From positions 1 to 63,147 of the forward strand of contig CADEGD010000024.1 of the NCBI GenBank assembly GCA_902826795.1: a stretch of 63,147 nt of DNA. The letters run 5' to 3'. The notes under the pieces are model-generated. The model made no database searches. It had not been told where the DNA came from and was given only the letters and a program-made list of their open reading frames with translations. How positions within the stretch are numbered: the first letter of the stretch is position 1; every line of letters starts with the position of its first letter. This DNA is from an uncultured Acidobacteriota bacterium. Lineage in GTDB: Bacteria; Acidobacteriota; Blastocatellia; Pyrinomonadales; Pyrinomonadaceae. Of the stretch, positions 47,321 through 56,012 are shown piece after piece. The position numbers were made by a program, and so were the translations under genes.

Positions 47321-49435
47321 ATGATAAAGAAACTCCTGCTGCTATTCATAGTCGGTTCAGCCCCAGTTGTTCTCGGCCAGAAACCCTCTGCATCACCAAC
47401 TCCGCCCGTCGATGAAGATGTCGTCAAGATCACGACTTCACTGATACAGGTCGACGTCACGGTGACGGATTCGCGCGGCAGGATCATTACCGATCTGAAA
47501 CGGGAAGAGCTGGAGATCTATGAGAACGGTAAGAAGCAGCCGATCAGCAATTTTTCGTTCGTCTCCAACGTCCGCGAACGCGTAGAACAGCCGGTCAAGG
47601 TTGAGAAAAACGCCCCGGTCATTCCGACGGCTCCGATCAAACAGGAAAACGTTCGCCGCACGGTCGCGCTGGTCGTAGACGATCTGACGCTGTCGTTTGA
47701 GAGCACGTATTACGTCCGCCGGGCGCTGAAGAAGTTTGTGGATGAGCAGATGCAGGAAGGCGACCTCGTCGCGATCATTCGGGCCGGTGCCGGCATAGGA
47801 GCGCTTCAACAATTCACGTCTGACAAGCGAATGCTCTACGCGGCGATCGAAAAGGTCCGGTGGAATCCGAACGGTGCGGGCGGCATCGGTGCATTCGCTC
47901 CGCTTGAGGCAAAACCGCCGACCGAGCCGACTCCAGAACCAGAAGCTGGCGAGCGGACACCTGAAGGCCAGCAACGCGAGTTCAACGACTTTCGCACCAA
48001 CTATTTCGTCACCGGAACGCTCGGTGCCGTCAACTACGTCGTTCGTGGAATGTCGGAGCTGCCGGGACGAAAATCGATAATGCTTCTTTCCGACGGGTTC
48101 AGGCTTTTTAATCGGGATGCGACCGGTACGGTCGAAGCTTCCCGCATCATGGCGTCCCTTCGCACCTTGATCGACCAGGCGAATCGTTCGTCGGTCGTTA
48201 TCTACACGCTCGACCCTCGGGGATTGCAGGTTACCGGGCTAACGGCGGCGGATAACACATCTGGCCGCTCTCCCGAAGAGATCCGCCAGGCAGAGAGCGA
48301 TCGTGCCAATGACCTTCGCGAAACGCAGGATGGGCTCGTTTATCTGGCTCGGCAAACGGGCGGATTCGCGGTCATCAACAATAACGATCTTGCTGGCGGC
48401 ATTCGGCGCGTGCTGGACGATCAAAGCTATTATCTTGTTGCCTACGAGCCAGAAGATGAAACTTTCGATCCTAAGGTTCGCAGGTTCAATCGGCTCGACA
48501 TCAAAGTTCTTCGCAAGGGAGCACGGGTTCGTTACCGCAGCGGATTCTTCGGCGTCAGCGATGAAAACGTGGCGAAAACGCCGGACGCGAATCGCGGAAA
48601 CCTGGTGTACGCCCTGACCTCGCCGTTCGCCGTTAATGAGATCGCGGTCAGGCTCAATTCGCTTTTCGGTGTTCAGAAAGATCAGACCGGATACGTACGC
48701 TCGCTGCTCCATGTTTCCGCCAAAGATATTTCGTTTACAGATACCGCTGACGGCAAAAAGGTTGCGACATTCGAGGTGCTGGCAGTCGGTTTTGGCGACA
48801 ATGGAGTAGCAGTAGATCAGGTCGCAAAGTCATACACCATGACCCTGAGCAAGGAACGCTATGAGCAATTCCTTGAACGCGGATTCGTTTACGACCTGGC
48901 GTTTCCGGTTAAAAAACCCGGAGCTTATCAGCTCCGCATCGCATTGAAAGATACGGTGACGAACAAGATCGGCTCCGCGAATCAGTATGTCGACGTTCCA
49001 AATCTGAAGAAAAAGCGGCTGACTTTATCCGGCCTCGCGATCGAGAATTTGTCCGAGGCTGCGTATGAAAAACGCGTCGCAAACAATGGCGAGCCGGTCG
49101 CCGGCGATTCGGAACCGCTCATCGATACCGCGCTCCGCCAGTTTAAGTCCGGCTCGATCGTGAACTTCGGCCTTACCGTTCACAATTTCAAACTTCCAAC
49201 CGGTTTGACGTCGAAGGTGACTCTCTATAAAGACGGCAAGGTCGCTTTTACCGGCGATGAAAAGCCGCTCACGTTTGCGGCTGTCGACGGGGCAATGCCG
49301 TTTATGAGCTCTCTCCGTCTAGCTTCCCAGATGGAACTTGGCGAGTACGCCCTTCAGGTCGACATCACCGACGCTAATGCGAAAGGCAAATACCGGACGG
49401 CGACTCAGTTCATACAGTTCGAGATCGTAGAATAA
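47321..49435 (+). CDS. VWFA-related exported protein, large acidobacterial type
   Basis: The 704-residue protein from the ATG at 47321 has a signal peptide (KKLLLLFIVGSAPVVLG). The VWFA-related head follows (TTSLIQVDVTVTDSRGRIIT, NLKREELEIYENGKKQ-type segment), and then a VWA fold with a partly degenerate MIDAS (VALVVDDLTLSFES, KSIMLLSDGFRLFN). DQSYYLVAYEPEDETFDPKV and GARVRYRSGFFGV are the typical closing motifs. A C-terminal beta-rich half follows without a named domain. The function is unknown. The gene lies alone on the plus strand; the upstream 120 bases carry two direct repeats and an AT-rich palindrome. Confidence 0.88.
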   Translation: MIKKLLLLFIVGSAPVVLGQKPSASPTPPVDEDVVKITTSLIQVDVTVTDSRGRIITDLKREELEIYENGKKQPISNFSFVSNVRERVEQPVKVEKNAPVIPTAPIKQENVRRTVALVVDDLTLSFESTYYVRRALKKFVDEQMQEGDLVAIIRAGAGIGALQQFTSDKRMLYAAIEKVRWNPNGAGGIGAFAPLEAKPPTEPTPEPEAGERTPEGQQREFNDFRTNYFVTGTLGAVNYVVRGMSELPGRKSIMLLSDGFRLFNRDATGTVEASRIMASLRTLIDQANRSSVVIYTLDPRGLQVTGLTAADNTSGRSPEEIRQAESDRANDLRETQDGLVYLARQTGGFAVINNNDLAGGIRRVLDDQSYYLVAYEPEDETFDPKVRRFNRLDIKVLRKGARVRYRSGFFGVSDENVAKTPDANRGNLVYALTSPFAVNEIAVRLNSLFGVQKDQTGYVRSLLHVSAKDISFTDTADGKKVATFEVLAVGFGDNGVAVDQVAKSYTMTLSKERYEQFLERGFVYDLAFPVKKPGAYQLRIALKDTVTNKIGSANQYVDVPNLKKKRLTLSGLAIENLSEAAYEKRVANNGEPVAGDSEPLIDTALRQFKSGSIVNFGLTVHNFKLPTGLTSKVTLYKDGKVAFTGDEKPLTFAAVDGAMPFMSSLRLASQMELGEYALQVDITDANAKGKYRTATQFIQFEIVE

Positions 49436-49582
49436 CTTTCAACTAGTAACTGACAAAACTCTTACTGCTAGGAAATTTTCTCCAACAGTTGCCAGTTTTT
49501 CAGTTGCCAATTCTCAGTTTAATTAGGAGTCTGGATTGCATTCGGTCGCGACTGAAACTAATCTGATGTATCCAAATTAGCC

Positions 49583-50692
49583 ATGCAGATCAACTCCATC
49601 GAACTCGTCGAGATCAACCTTCCGCTCGTCCATTTTTTCGAGACCAGCTTCGGCCGTACATACGAACGCCGAATCATTCTAGTCCGTGTTGAGGATACCG
49701 ATGGAGCCGAGGGCTGGGGCGAGGTTACGTGCGGTGAAGAGCCCGGCTATTCGGATGAATGGACCGATTCGGCGTGGGTGACGATTGAGCACGTGCTCGC
49801 TCCGATGGTCGTCGAGAAAGAGGTTGCGGACGCCGCCGGCATCTGGGACCTGATGAAGAAGGCTCGCGGCCATCGAATGGCGAAATCGGGGATCGAGACG
49901 GCCTGCTGGGACCTCGAAGCAAAAAAGCTCGGCGTACCGCTTTGGAAACATCTCGGCGGCGTGAACCAAACCATTGAATGCGGCGTTTCGATCGGCATTC
50001 AGGATTCGGTCGAGCAGCTCATCGAGAAGATAACGACCGAAGTTGAGGCCGGTTATCAGCGGATCAAGATCAAGATCGCACCGCATTGGGATTACGACGT
50101 GATCAAGGCCGTCCGCAAAGTTTTCCCCGATATCAAACTGATGGGCGACGCGAACTCGGCATACACGCTAGCAGATATCGATAAGCTCAAGAGCCTCGAC
50201 GAATTCGACCTGATGATGCTCGAACAGCCGCTGCCTTACGACGACATCATCGACCACGCCAAGCTCCAACGCGAGATCAAAACGCCCATCTGCCTCGACG
50301 AACCGATCAAGTCGCACGACGACGCACGCAAGGCGATCGAACTCGGCTCCGGCAAGATCATCAATCTCAAGAACGGCCGAGTCGGCGGCCACACGCAGTC
50401 GAAACTGGTCGAGAAAGTCTGCCGCGAAGCGGGCATCCCCGTCTGGTGCGGCGGCATGCTCGAATCCGGCATCGGCCGCGCCCACAACATCGCCATCTCA
50501 ACCCTCGCCGGCTACACCATGCCCGGCGACGTCTCCGCTTCGAAGAGATATTGGCACCAGGACATCATCGAACCCGCCGTCGAGGTCTCTACGGCGGGAA
50601 CCATCACGGCGCCGGAAGGCCCGGGCATCGGTTTCGAGATTATGCAGGATAGGATCGAGAAGGCGACGGTTAGAACGAAAGGAATTGTATGA
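49583..50692 (+). CDS. menC: o-Succinylbenzoate synthase (enolase superfamily)
   Basis: The 369-residue protein has the enolase-superfamily layout: N-terminal capping domain (SIELVEINLPLVHFFETSFG) and a TIM barrel. In the barrel are the acid/base lysine region YQRIKIKIAPHWDY (KxK), metal ligands in LMGDANSAYTL, MLEQPLPYDDI and CLDEPIKSHDD, and the second lysine in IINLKNGRVGG. GGMLESGIGRAHNIAIS is the typical MenC/N-acylamino acid racemase signature. It makes o-succinylbenzoate for menaquinone, although this subfamily can also racemise N-acylamino acids. Other men genes are not adjacent. There is no strong ribosome binding site at 49583. Confidence 0.88.
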   Translation: MQINSIELVEINLPLVHFFETSFGRTYERRIILVRVEDTDGAEGWGEVTCGEEPGYSDEWTDSAWVTIEHVLAPMVVEKEVADAAGIWDLMKKARGHRMAKSGIETACWDLEAKKLGVPLWKHLGGVNQTIECGVSIGIQDSVEQLIEKITTEVEAGYQRIKIKIAPHWDYDVIKAVRKVFPDIKLMGDANSAYTLADIDKLKSLDEFDLMMLEQPLPYDDIIDHAKLQREIKTPICLDEPIKSHDDARKAIELGSGKIINLKNGRVGGHTQSKLVEKVCREAGIPVWCGGMLESGIGRAHNIAISTLAGYTMPGDVSASKRYWHQDIIEPAVEVSTAGTITAPEGPGIGFEIMQDRIEKATVRTKGIV

Positions 50693-50695
50693 GAA

Positions 50696-51286
50696 ATGGC
50701 ACGGATAAGTTGGCAAACCATCAATGAGCAGATGGGTGAATACTCCCGAAGGCTTATGCATGAACTGGGATTAGCTCCAGATGTGGCTTCGAAGCTAGCA
50801 ACGCATATTTCCGCAGATGTTCGATTCTTGACCTTGGAGCAAAAGACGGAGATAAGGGCGGCTTCCCCAATTCCGATTCAAGATCGTATTCAGGAATTGA
50901 TTGCATTTCAGGGTTGGATGGAAATGGCTAGCGGAATACAAGGGGATCCCCGAGTGACGCGCGCGCAAGCATTGACTCAGAATTATATCTGCTTTGTATA
51001 CCTTCCAGAATCTTGTTTCCGGGTTCTGTCTAAAGTTTCTAAGCCTGGCTCTGCCGCAAGGAAATGTTCAAGGTTCCTGAGTAATAATCCGGTACGTGCT
51101 TTTCGGAATGCGGTCGCACACGCGAACTGGACATATCGATCTGACTTCAAGGCTATTGTTTACTGGGCTCGGAAGGGAAATGACCCCACCGAACCGCTTC
51201 AACGATTTGAAGTTGACGAAGAGACTCTGAACTTCTGGCAAAAATTAAGCCGGTGCGTTGCTTACGCTGCTTTTCTCAACCTTTAA
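50696..51286 (+). CDS. HEPN-like protein, predicted
   Basis: I do not recognise a named family. The 196-residue, all-helical soluble protein contains SNNPVRAFRNAVAHANWTY. In it, RNAVAH fits the HEPN RNase motif Rx4-6H (here R followed by N and four residues to H). Such nucleases often act as toxins or in RNA-based defence. It starts four bases after menC and is followed 61 bases later by a ParD-like gene. The partner for a toxin-antitoxin pair is not obvious. Confidence 0.45.
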   Translation: MARISWQTINEQMGEYSRRLMHELGLAPDVASKLATHISADVRFLTLEQKTEIRAASPIPIQDRIQELIAFQGWMEMASGIQGDPRVTRAQALTQNYICFVYLPESCFRVLSKVSKPGSAARKCSRFLSNNPVRAFRNAVAHANWTYRSDFKAIVYWARKGNDPTEPLQRFEVDEETLNFWQKLSRCVAYAAFLNL

Positions 51287-51347
51287 TTCGGTTGACGAGC
51301 AAAATACGGATATTGGCAAGCTTTGCCATAAATGCTAGTTTCGACTA

Positions 51348-51587
51348 ATGAGCATCATGAAGTTTTCTCTGCCCGAAACGCTCAAGTCTTTCGTAGATTC
51401 GCAAGTCGCCGAGGGCGATTACACGAACAGCAGCGAGTATGTGGGAGAGCTAGTGAGAAAGGAGCAAGATCGTGTACGTCTTCGCCGATTGATTCTGGAT
51501 GGAATGGAATCTGAGCTAATGAAGGAGCCGATAGATTTCCGCTACTTCGACAAGTTGAGAAGGCGAATAGCGGAGAAGCAAAAGTGA
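51348..51587 (+). CDS. ParD-like antitoxin (ribbon-helix-helix)
   Basis: The 79-residue product has the ParD/CC2985 pattern: MKFSLPETLKSFVDSQVAEG, DYTNSSEYVGELVRKEQDRV, RLRRLILDGMESELMKEP. It should bind DNA through its N-terminal ribbon. A second ATG nine bases downstream is another possible start. No ParE toxin follows: the next gene overlaps it by four bases (GTGA) but encodes a SanA/YdcF-like protein. It is therefore an orphan antitoxin, or paired with the HEPN-like gene upstream. Confidence 0.75.
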   Translation: MSIMKFSLPETLKSFVDSQVAEGDYTNSSEYVGELVRKEQDRVRLRRLILDGMESELMKEPIDFRYFDKLRRRIAEKQK

Positions 51588-52201
51588 AGCAAAGGCCCCT
51601 CGTTCGTCGCCTCTTCATCATCCTCCTTATCCTCGGACTCTTTACGCTAGTCGCGATCATCGCCGTCAATCTTCAAGTCGGCTCATACTCGACCAACAAA
51701 ATCTTCAACGACATTGACAGCGTTCCCGCTGAAGATCGCGTCGCGATCGTTCTCGGTGCTCGCGTTCGGAACGGTGAGCCGTCGGACATGCTGTATGACC
51801 GAGTGATCACGTCGGTCGAATTATACAAGGCTGGCAAAGCAAAGAAACTGCTGATGAGCGGCGGTGGCGACGAGCCCGAAGTGATGAAAAGGCTTGCGGT
51901 AGAACTCGGCGTGCCCGAGGCTGACATCGTTCTCGATGATCGGGGTTTGCGTACTTACGATTCCTGCCTCCGTGCAAAGCAGGATTTCGGGGTGACAAGG
52001 TCGATCATCGTCACGCAAGATTTTCACCTCGCCCGCTCGATCTACCTTTGCCAAAACCTCGGCATCGACGCGGTCGGCATGAACGCCAAACGACGCATCT
52101 ATCAAGCCGAAGGCTTCGGATGGAACCGCGAATACTTCGCCAACGTCGCCGCCTGGTACGACATTAATTTCGCCGCGCTTCCTTCGGACCAGGCCAACTG
52201 A
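51584..52201 (+). CDS. SanA/YdcF-like (DUF218) membrane protein
   Basis: The 205-residue protein has one N-terminal membrane helix (LFIILLILGLFTLVAIIAVN) and then the DUF218 domain: AIVLGARVRNGEPSDMLYDR, AKKLLMSGGGDEPEVMKRLA, IIVTQDFHLARSIYLCQNLG. In SanA the family is linked to envelope integrity and vancomycin resistance at high temperature. The start is GTG at 51584, overlapping the ParD stop. The C-terminus ends at ANVAAWYDINFAALP. Confidence 0.85.
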   Translation: MKQRPLVRRLFIILLILGLFTLVAIIAVNLQVGSYSTNKIFNDIDSVPAEDRVAIVLGARVRNGEPSDMLYDRVITSVELYKAGKAKKLLMSGGGDEPEVMKRLAVELGVPEADIVLDDRGLRTYDSCLRAKQDFGVTRSIIVTQDFHLARSIYLCQNLGIDAVGMNAKRRIYQAEGFGWNREYFANVAAWYDINFAALPSDQAN

Positions 52202-52316
52202 TGGGAACTTTAAGACCTCGTATGTCCTCGATGAAAGATGAGCTCTGGATGTCTGAACTAGATCGGGCGTGAGCCGTTTTCCTATTTCGCTCCGCGTAGT
52301 TTGTCTGGAGACAGAC

Positions 52317-53615
52317 ATGCGCAGAATGAAACTTACAACCTTAACGATCGCAATCTTTTTTATTACTTCCGTGGCATTTGCGGATGTGACAGTCCGTCAG
52401 CGGGTAACGGTCTCGGGTCAGGGAACCGAGCAGACACGAATGATCAAGGGCGCGCGTGAGCGTCGCGAGACGAAGATCACGATGGCCGGCGAAGCGGCCC
52501 AGATGGCGGATATGATGCCGAACGTCGCGACGATCACCCAGTGTGACGCGAGACGTACGCTGCAAGTCAACGACAAGAGAAAACTCTATACCGCCGAGCC
52601 GTTCGGGGACGATACAACCACCGCCGCGACGCCTGCCAAGGCGACAGCCGTCACAACTCGAAAGGGCGGGACTGTGACGATAACTTACTCTTTGATCGAC
52701 ACCGGCGAACGAAAGCAGATGTTCGGCTTGACGGCGCGACATCTGAAAGTCAGCCAGTCGATGGCGTCGTCGGCTGATTCTTGCAGCGGAGCGCAGACAT
52801 CGAAAATGGAGATCGATGGATGGTACGCAGACTTCTCGGCGGATTTCAGTTGCCCTATCGATCTGCCGGATGCCCCAGTCTCGCCGTCGCGTCCGGACTG
52901 CCGCGATCGGATCATCATGAAGCGAAGCGGTACCGCTCGACTCGGGTTTTTACTCGACGGCATGATGACGATGTTTGACGCAAAGGGAAACGCTGCATCG
53001 AGCATCCGGACCGAAACACTTGAGATCTCGCGATCGCCGATAAGCGCAGGCCTCTTCGATGTCGGAAGTGATTACCGGCTCGCCGCCAATTCATCGGATC
53101 TCTACGCGATGCCGTCGATGTCTGAAATGATGTCGATGGCCGGGCAGCAAGGCCAACCGCGACCGTCACCTCCCTCCTCGATCCCGGCTCCGGTGGGACG
53201 AAAGTCGGTTGGACTGAGTCCGATCATCGGCGGCGGAGCGGGCAAAGTCGATCAAGATTCACTTCTGCGTAACGCTGCCGGGCTGCTGAATAACCGGGGT
53301 TTCGCCGCGAGCCCGATATCTTTGAGTGAGGTCGCGAGCGGACGATTCGACTACGTTATCGGGGTCGAGATCGTGTCGGCTAAGCAGTCGAAGGCGGCAA
53401 AGATCGGCGGGTTCTTTGGCAAGGTTACCGGAAATACCGATGCGGCCAAGGCGGGCGACTCGGAAGTCGACGTGGTTGTAACCGCTTATCAAAAGGATGG
53501 AAAGACTGTCATTGCGCGACAGCCATTCAAGCAAAAATCGGCCGGATCGCCCGACGATGCCGCTCGATCTGCGATCGAAAACGCGCTTGGTCAAGTGATC
53601 GCAAAGATCAATTAG
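52317..53615 (+). CDS. Exported protein of unknown function, putative DUF4412-like
   Basis: The 432-residue product has a signal peptide (MKLTTLTIAIFFITSVAFAD at the second ATG, 52326). The N-terminal half (VTVRQRVTVSGQGTEQTRMI, MADMMPNVATITQCDARRTL, KGGTVTITYSLIDTGERKQM) resembles DUF4412-type exported proteins. A proline-serine spacer follows (PRPSPPSSIPAPVGRKSVG). The C-terminal segment DYVIGVEIVSAKQSKAAKIG and EVDVVVTAYQKDGKTVIARQ resembles CsgG/curli-assembly-like repeats. I cannot name it firmly. The ATG at 52317 has GGAGA upstream. It is followed 16 bases later by the gene at 53632. Confidence 0.6.
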   Translation: MRRMKLTTLTIAIFFITSVAFADVTVRQRVTVSGQGTEQTRMIKGARERRETKITMAGEAAQMADMMPNVATITQCDARRTLQVNDKRKLYTAEPFGDDTTTAATPAKATAVTTRKGGTVTITYSLIDTGERKQMFGLTARHLKVSQSMASSADSCSGAQTSKMEIDGWYADFSADFSCPIDLPDAPVSPSRPDCRDRIIMKRSGTARLGFLLDGMMTMFDAKGNAASSIRTETLEISRSPISAGLFDVGSDYRLAANSSDLYAMPSMSEMMSMAGQQGQPRPSPPSSIPAPVGRKSVGLSPIIGGGAGKVDQDSLLRNAAGLLNNRGFAASPISLSEVASGRFDYVIGVEIVSAKQSKAAKIGGFFGKVTGNTDAAKAGDSEVDVVVTAYQKDGKTVIARQPFKQKSAGSPDDAARSAIENALGQVIAKIN

Positions 53616-53631
53616 CTCAGAAGAGGAAGAC

Positions 53632-54462
53632 ATGAAATTAAGACTTGCATTGATCCCGACTGCCGTAGTTGCAATCGCATTTGCCACCGCTATCACCGCC
53701 GACGCGCAGTTCTATTCGATGGGGAACGGCTCGTATATGACCGGCTACGGCCAGGTTCACGGCTCGTTCGGCTACGCAATGGCCACTCAAAATCTGTACA
53801 ACACCGTACAGATGAACATTCAGAAATCGATGATGCGGTCCGCGATGGTGAAGAAGTGGGGCGAAGCAAAGGTTCGCGAAGCCGAGGCGAACGCCCGCAG
53901 AAGTAGTTCTTCGTCGTCTGGATCATCTTCCGCGAGTTCGCAGCAGATCCAGGTTTCGCCTCCGCCGCCTGCACCGAAGTATTACGGCCGTTATCGTCCG
54001 GATTCGACAGTCAATATGGCGAAGACCATATCCGACACTCTATTCGAAGACGCGGCCGATCGGGCTCAGCTGAAACAAGTGATCGAAGCTATAAACGCTG
54101 CCTACAAACAGGAAGCGACGGCTAAGGGCTGGAACAATAATTTCGCGGGCGGAATGACATTTTTTCTCATAGCGATGTCGACCGTCTATCACGATTCGGC
54201 TGATCCGAGCGACGAAACCGTAAAGGCGATCTACGACGCCGTCAACCAATCGATCGACGCCGTGCCCGATTTCGCTGCCGCTTCGAACAAAGACAAGACC
54301 ACGATCAATGATCTACTCGTCGGCTTCAGTGCATTGCCGCTGGCTACTTACATGGAAGCGAAACAGTCCGGCAACGCCGAGTCCCTGCAGACCGCACGAG
54401 CCCTCGCGGGCGAGATGATCAAGCTTGTCCTCAAGACCGAGCCGGACAAGTTGAAGTTTTAA
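53632..54462 (+). CDS. DUF6683-like exported protein
   Basis: The 276-residue protein has a signal peptide (MKLRLALIPTAVVAIAFATA, cleavage near ADAQ). A Gly/Tyr-rich start follows (YSMGNGSYMTGYGQVHGSFG), a Ser-rich spacer (RRSSSSSSGSSSASSQQ), and a helical C-terminal domain (DSTVNMAKTISDTLFEDAAD, FAGGMTFFLIAMSTVYHDS). The helical part fits the DUF6683 family as I remember it, with unknown function. It has a good site (AGAGGAAG) and follows the upstream gene closely, so the two probably form an operon. Its stop overlaps the convergent rfbD stop by four bases. Confidence 0.6.
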   Translation: MKLRLALIPTAVVAIAFATAITADAQFYSMGNGSYMTGYGQVHGSFGYAMATQNLYNTVQMNIQKSMMRSAMVKKWGEAKVREAEANARRSSSSSSGSSSASSQQIQVSPPPPAPKYYGRYRPDSTVNMAKTISDTLFEDAADRAQLKQVIEAINAAYKQEATAKGWNNNFAGGMTFFLIAMSTVYHDSADPSDETVKAIYDAVNQSIDAVPDFAAASNKDKTTINDLLVGFSALPLATYMEAKQSGNAESLQTARALAGEMIKLVLKTEPDKLKF

Positions 54463-55307
54463 GAATTGGTAGCGAGAAACCGGCGAAGTCCGTCTTGCCA
54501 TTCCGGCATTGGGGCTAGGCCAAACCTTTCGCTGTATAGGCAAGCGAGCTTCGAGCTCACCGGCCGCGGTGCCGGCCGCGAGAGGTCGGCGTGAGAAACG
54601 GCCTGTAGCAGTGCTGGATCAAATCCGCCAAGCTCGCATACCTTCTCGGCAAATCCGAAATACGATGTGCCCTCGCCTGAGTTGGTAACGTGGAATATTC
54701 CGGGCAGGTCGAGCTCGGCAAGCTCACGCAATCGCCGAGCGAGGTCGCCCGCGAAAGTCGGCGTTCCGTATGAATCTTCGATCGCCTTGACCTGCTTTCC
54801 TTCACGCAGGAGATCGCCCATCACGCTCAAAAAATTTGTACCGCCGCGGCCATAGATCCAGCCGCTTCGAACGACGATCGTTCGGGCGTTCGACGTCAAC
54901 GCCTCTATCTCGCCGCGGCGTTTCGTTGTCGCATAAACTCCCTGCGGGCTCGGCTGATGCCGCTGCGTGTAAAAACCGTCGAACGCACCGTCAAACACAT
55001 AATCGGTCGAGATAGTCACGAACCCACAGCCGAATTCGAGCGCGGCGAGGGCGAGATTCTTTGGCCCGGTGACGTTGGCTGAAAACGATTCCTCAGATTC
55101 CGTCTCGGCCCCGTCAACGTTCGTGTAAGCCGCGCAGTTGATGATCGCGTCAGGCCGATAACCGTTGGCCGCTGCCCTTGCTGACGCGAGATCCGCGATG
55201 TCCAGATCGGCTCGCGAAAGCGCAACCACATCGTCGCCGATCGATCGGCAATATTCGGCGGTCGCGCGTGCAACCATTCCATTAGCACCGGTAACTAAAA
55301 TTCGCAT
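54459..55307 (-). CDS. rfbD: dTDP-4-dehydrorhamnose reductase
   Basis: The 282-residue protein has the RmlD pattern: NAD(P)-binding RILVTGANGMVARATAEYCR, the stretch NCAAYTNVDGAETESEESF, FVTISTDYVFDGAFDGFY, and catalytic YATTKRRGE (YxxxK). RTIVVRSGWIYGRGG also matches the family. It makes dTDP-L-rhamnose for LPS O-antigen or other glycans. It is separated from rfbB by an unrelated gene on the other strand, so the two are in the same direction but not one operon. Confidence 0.9.
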   Translation of the reverse strand: MRILVTGANGMVARATAEYCRSIGDDVVALSRADLDIADLASARAAANGYRPDAIINCAAYTNVDGAETESEESFSANVTGPKNLALAALEFGCGFVTISTDYVFDGAFDGFYTQRHQPSPQGVYATTKRRGEIEALTSNARTIVVRSGWIYGRGGTNFLSVMGDLLREGKQVKAIEDSYGTPTFAGDLARRLRELAELDLPGIFHVTNSGEGTSYFGFAEKVCELGGFDPALLQAVSHADLSRPAPRPVSSKLACLYSERFGLAPMPEWQDGLRRFLATNS

Positions 55308-55390
55308 AGAAGAAAATCATTGACGCTGGTTAGCGACTCACGATATGCTTTCGTATTCCGTTCACGACCCTTTTATTAAAGGATAACTTA

Positions 55391-56005
55391 ATGAAAATAC
55401 ACTCTAAACTCTTTCTCCTAACCGTAGCCGCTTTTCTGCTTGCAGTTTCCGTTGATGCGCAGAAACCCCAAAGTAAGCCGTCACCAGCTGCCTCTCCGAC
55501 TCCGCTGAAGCTCGAACGCGAAACGCCGTTCACTGGTGATGTGGCATTTCCAGAGGTCGAAGGCTGGGAGCTGAGCGAAAGGCAGCAGTATCCGACGCCT
55601 GAAATGGGATACAGCCACAACTACGAATCGCCGTCAGGCCGTGTGACCGTCTATGTTTACCACGGCGGGCGAAAAACAATTCCAAATTCGCTCAAAGGGC
55701 CCGTTGCCGAGGAAGTAAAGATGGCCCAAGCCGGAATACTCGCCTTTGTTGAGCGAGGTTCTTACGAATCTGCGAAAGAAGTAAAGAACGAAACGGTCAC
55801 GCTTGGCGGAACAAAGGGAAAGGTTCAAAGCCTGCACGTTCTCTATGCTTTACGAGCCGGCGGACGCGACCTTGATTCCCGAATCTATCTGTTTCCGTAT
55901 AACAACTACTTTATCAAGATCAGAATGACCGGCCCGCCCATGAAAGAGCCGAGCGCCGATATGATCACGCTGTTCGAAGCGCTTGATCTTCTGTTCTCAA
56001 AATAG
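55391..56005 (+). CDS. Exported protein of unknown function
   Basis: I do not recognise a named family. The 204-residue product has a signal peptide (KLFLLTVAAFLLAVSVDAQK), then a proline/serine-rich stretch (QSKPSPAASPTPLKLERETP) and one globular domain (MGYSHNYESPSGRVTVYVYH, KGKVQSLHVLYALRAGGRDL, FPYNNYFIKIRMTGPPMKEP). It sits between and opposite to rfbD and rfbB. A TTGACG...TATGCT-like promoter is possible at 55320-55349. The ribosome binding site is weak (AAAGGA). Confidence 0.6.
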   Translation: MKIHSKLFLLTVAAFLLAVSVDAQKPQSKPSPAASPTPLKLERETPFTGDVAFPEVEGWELSERQQYPTPEMGYSHNYESPSGRVTVYVYHGGRKTIPNSLKGPVAEEVKMAQAGILAFVERGSYESAKEVKNETVTLGGTKGKVQSLHVLYALRAGGRDLDSRIYLFPYNNYFIKIRMTGPPMKEPSADMITLFEALDLLFSK

Positions 56006-56012
56006 AAATATC

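Noticed and set aside
49436..49582. Gap with repeated CAGTTGCCA/ACTGAC pieces before menC
   Set aside because: The pieces are short and irregular; I could not define arms or a unit with confidence, so it is not listed as a repeat.
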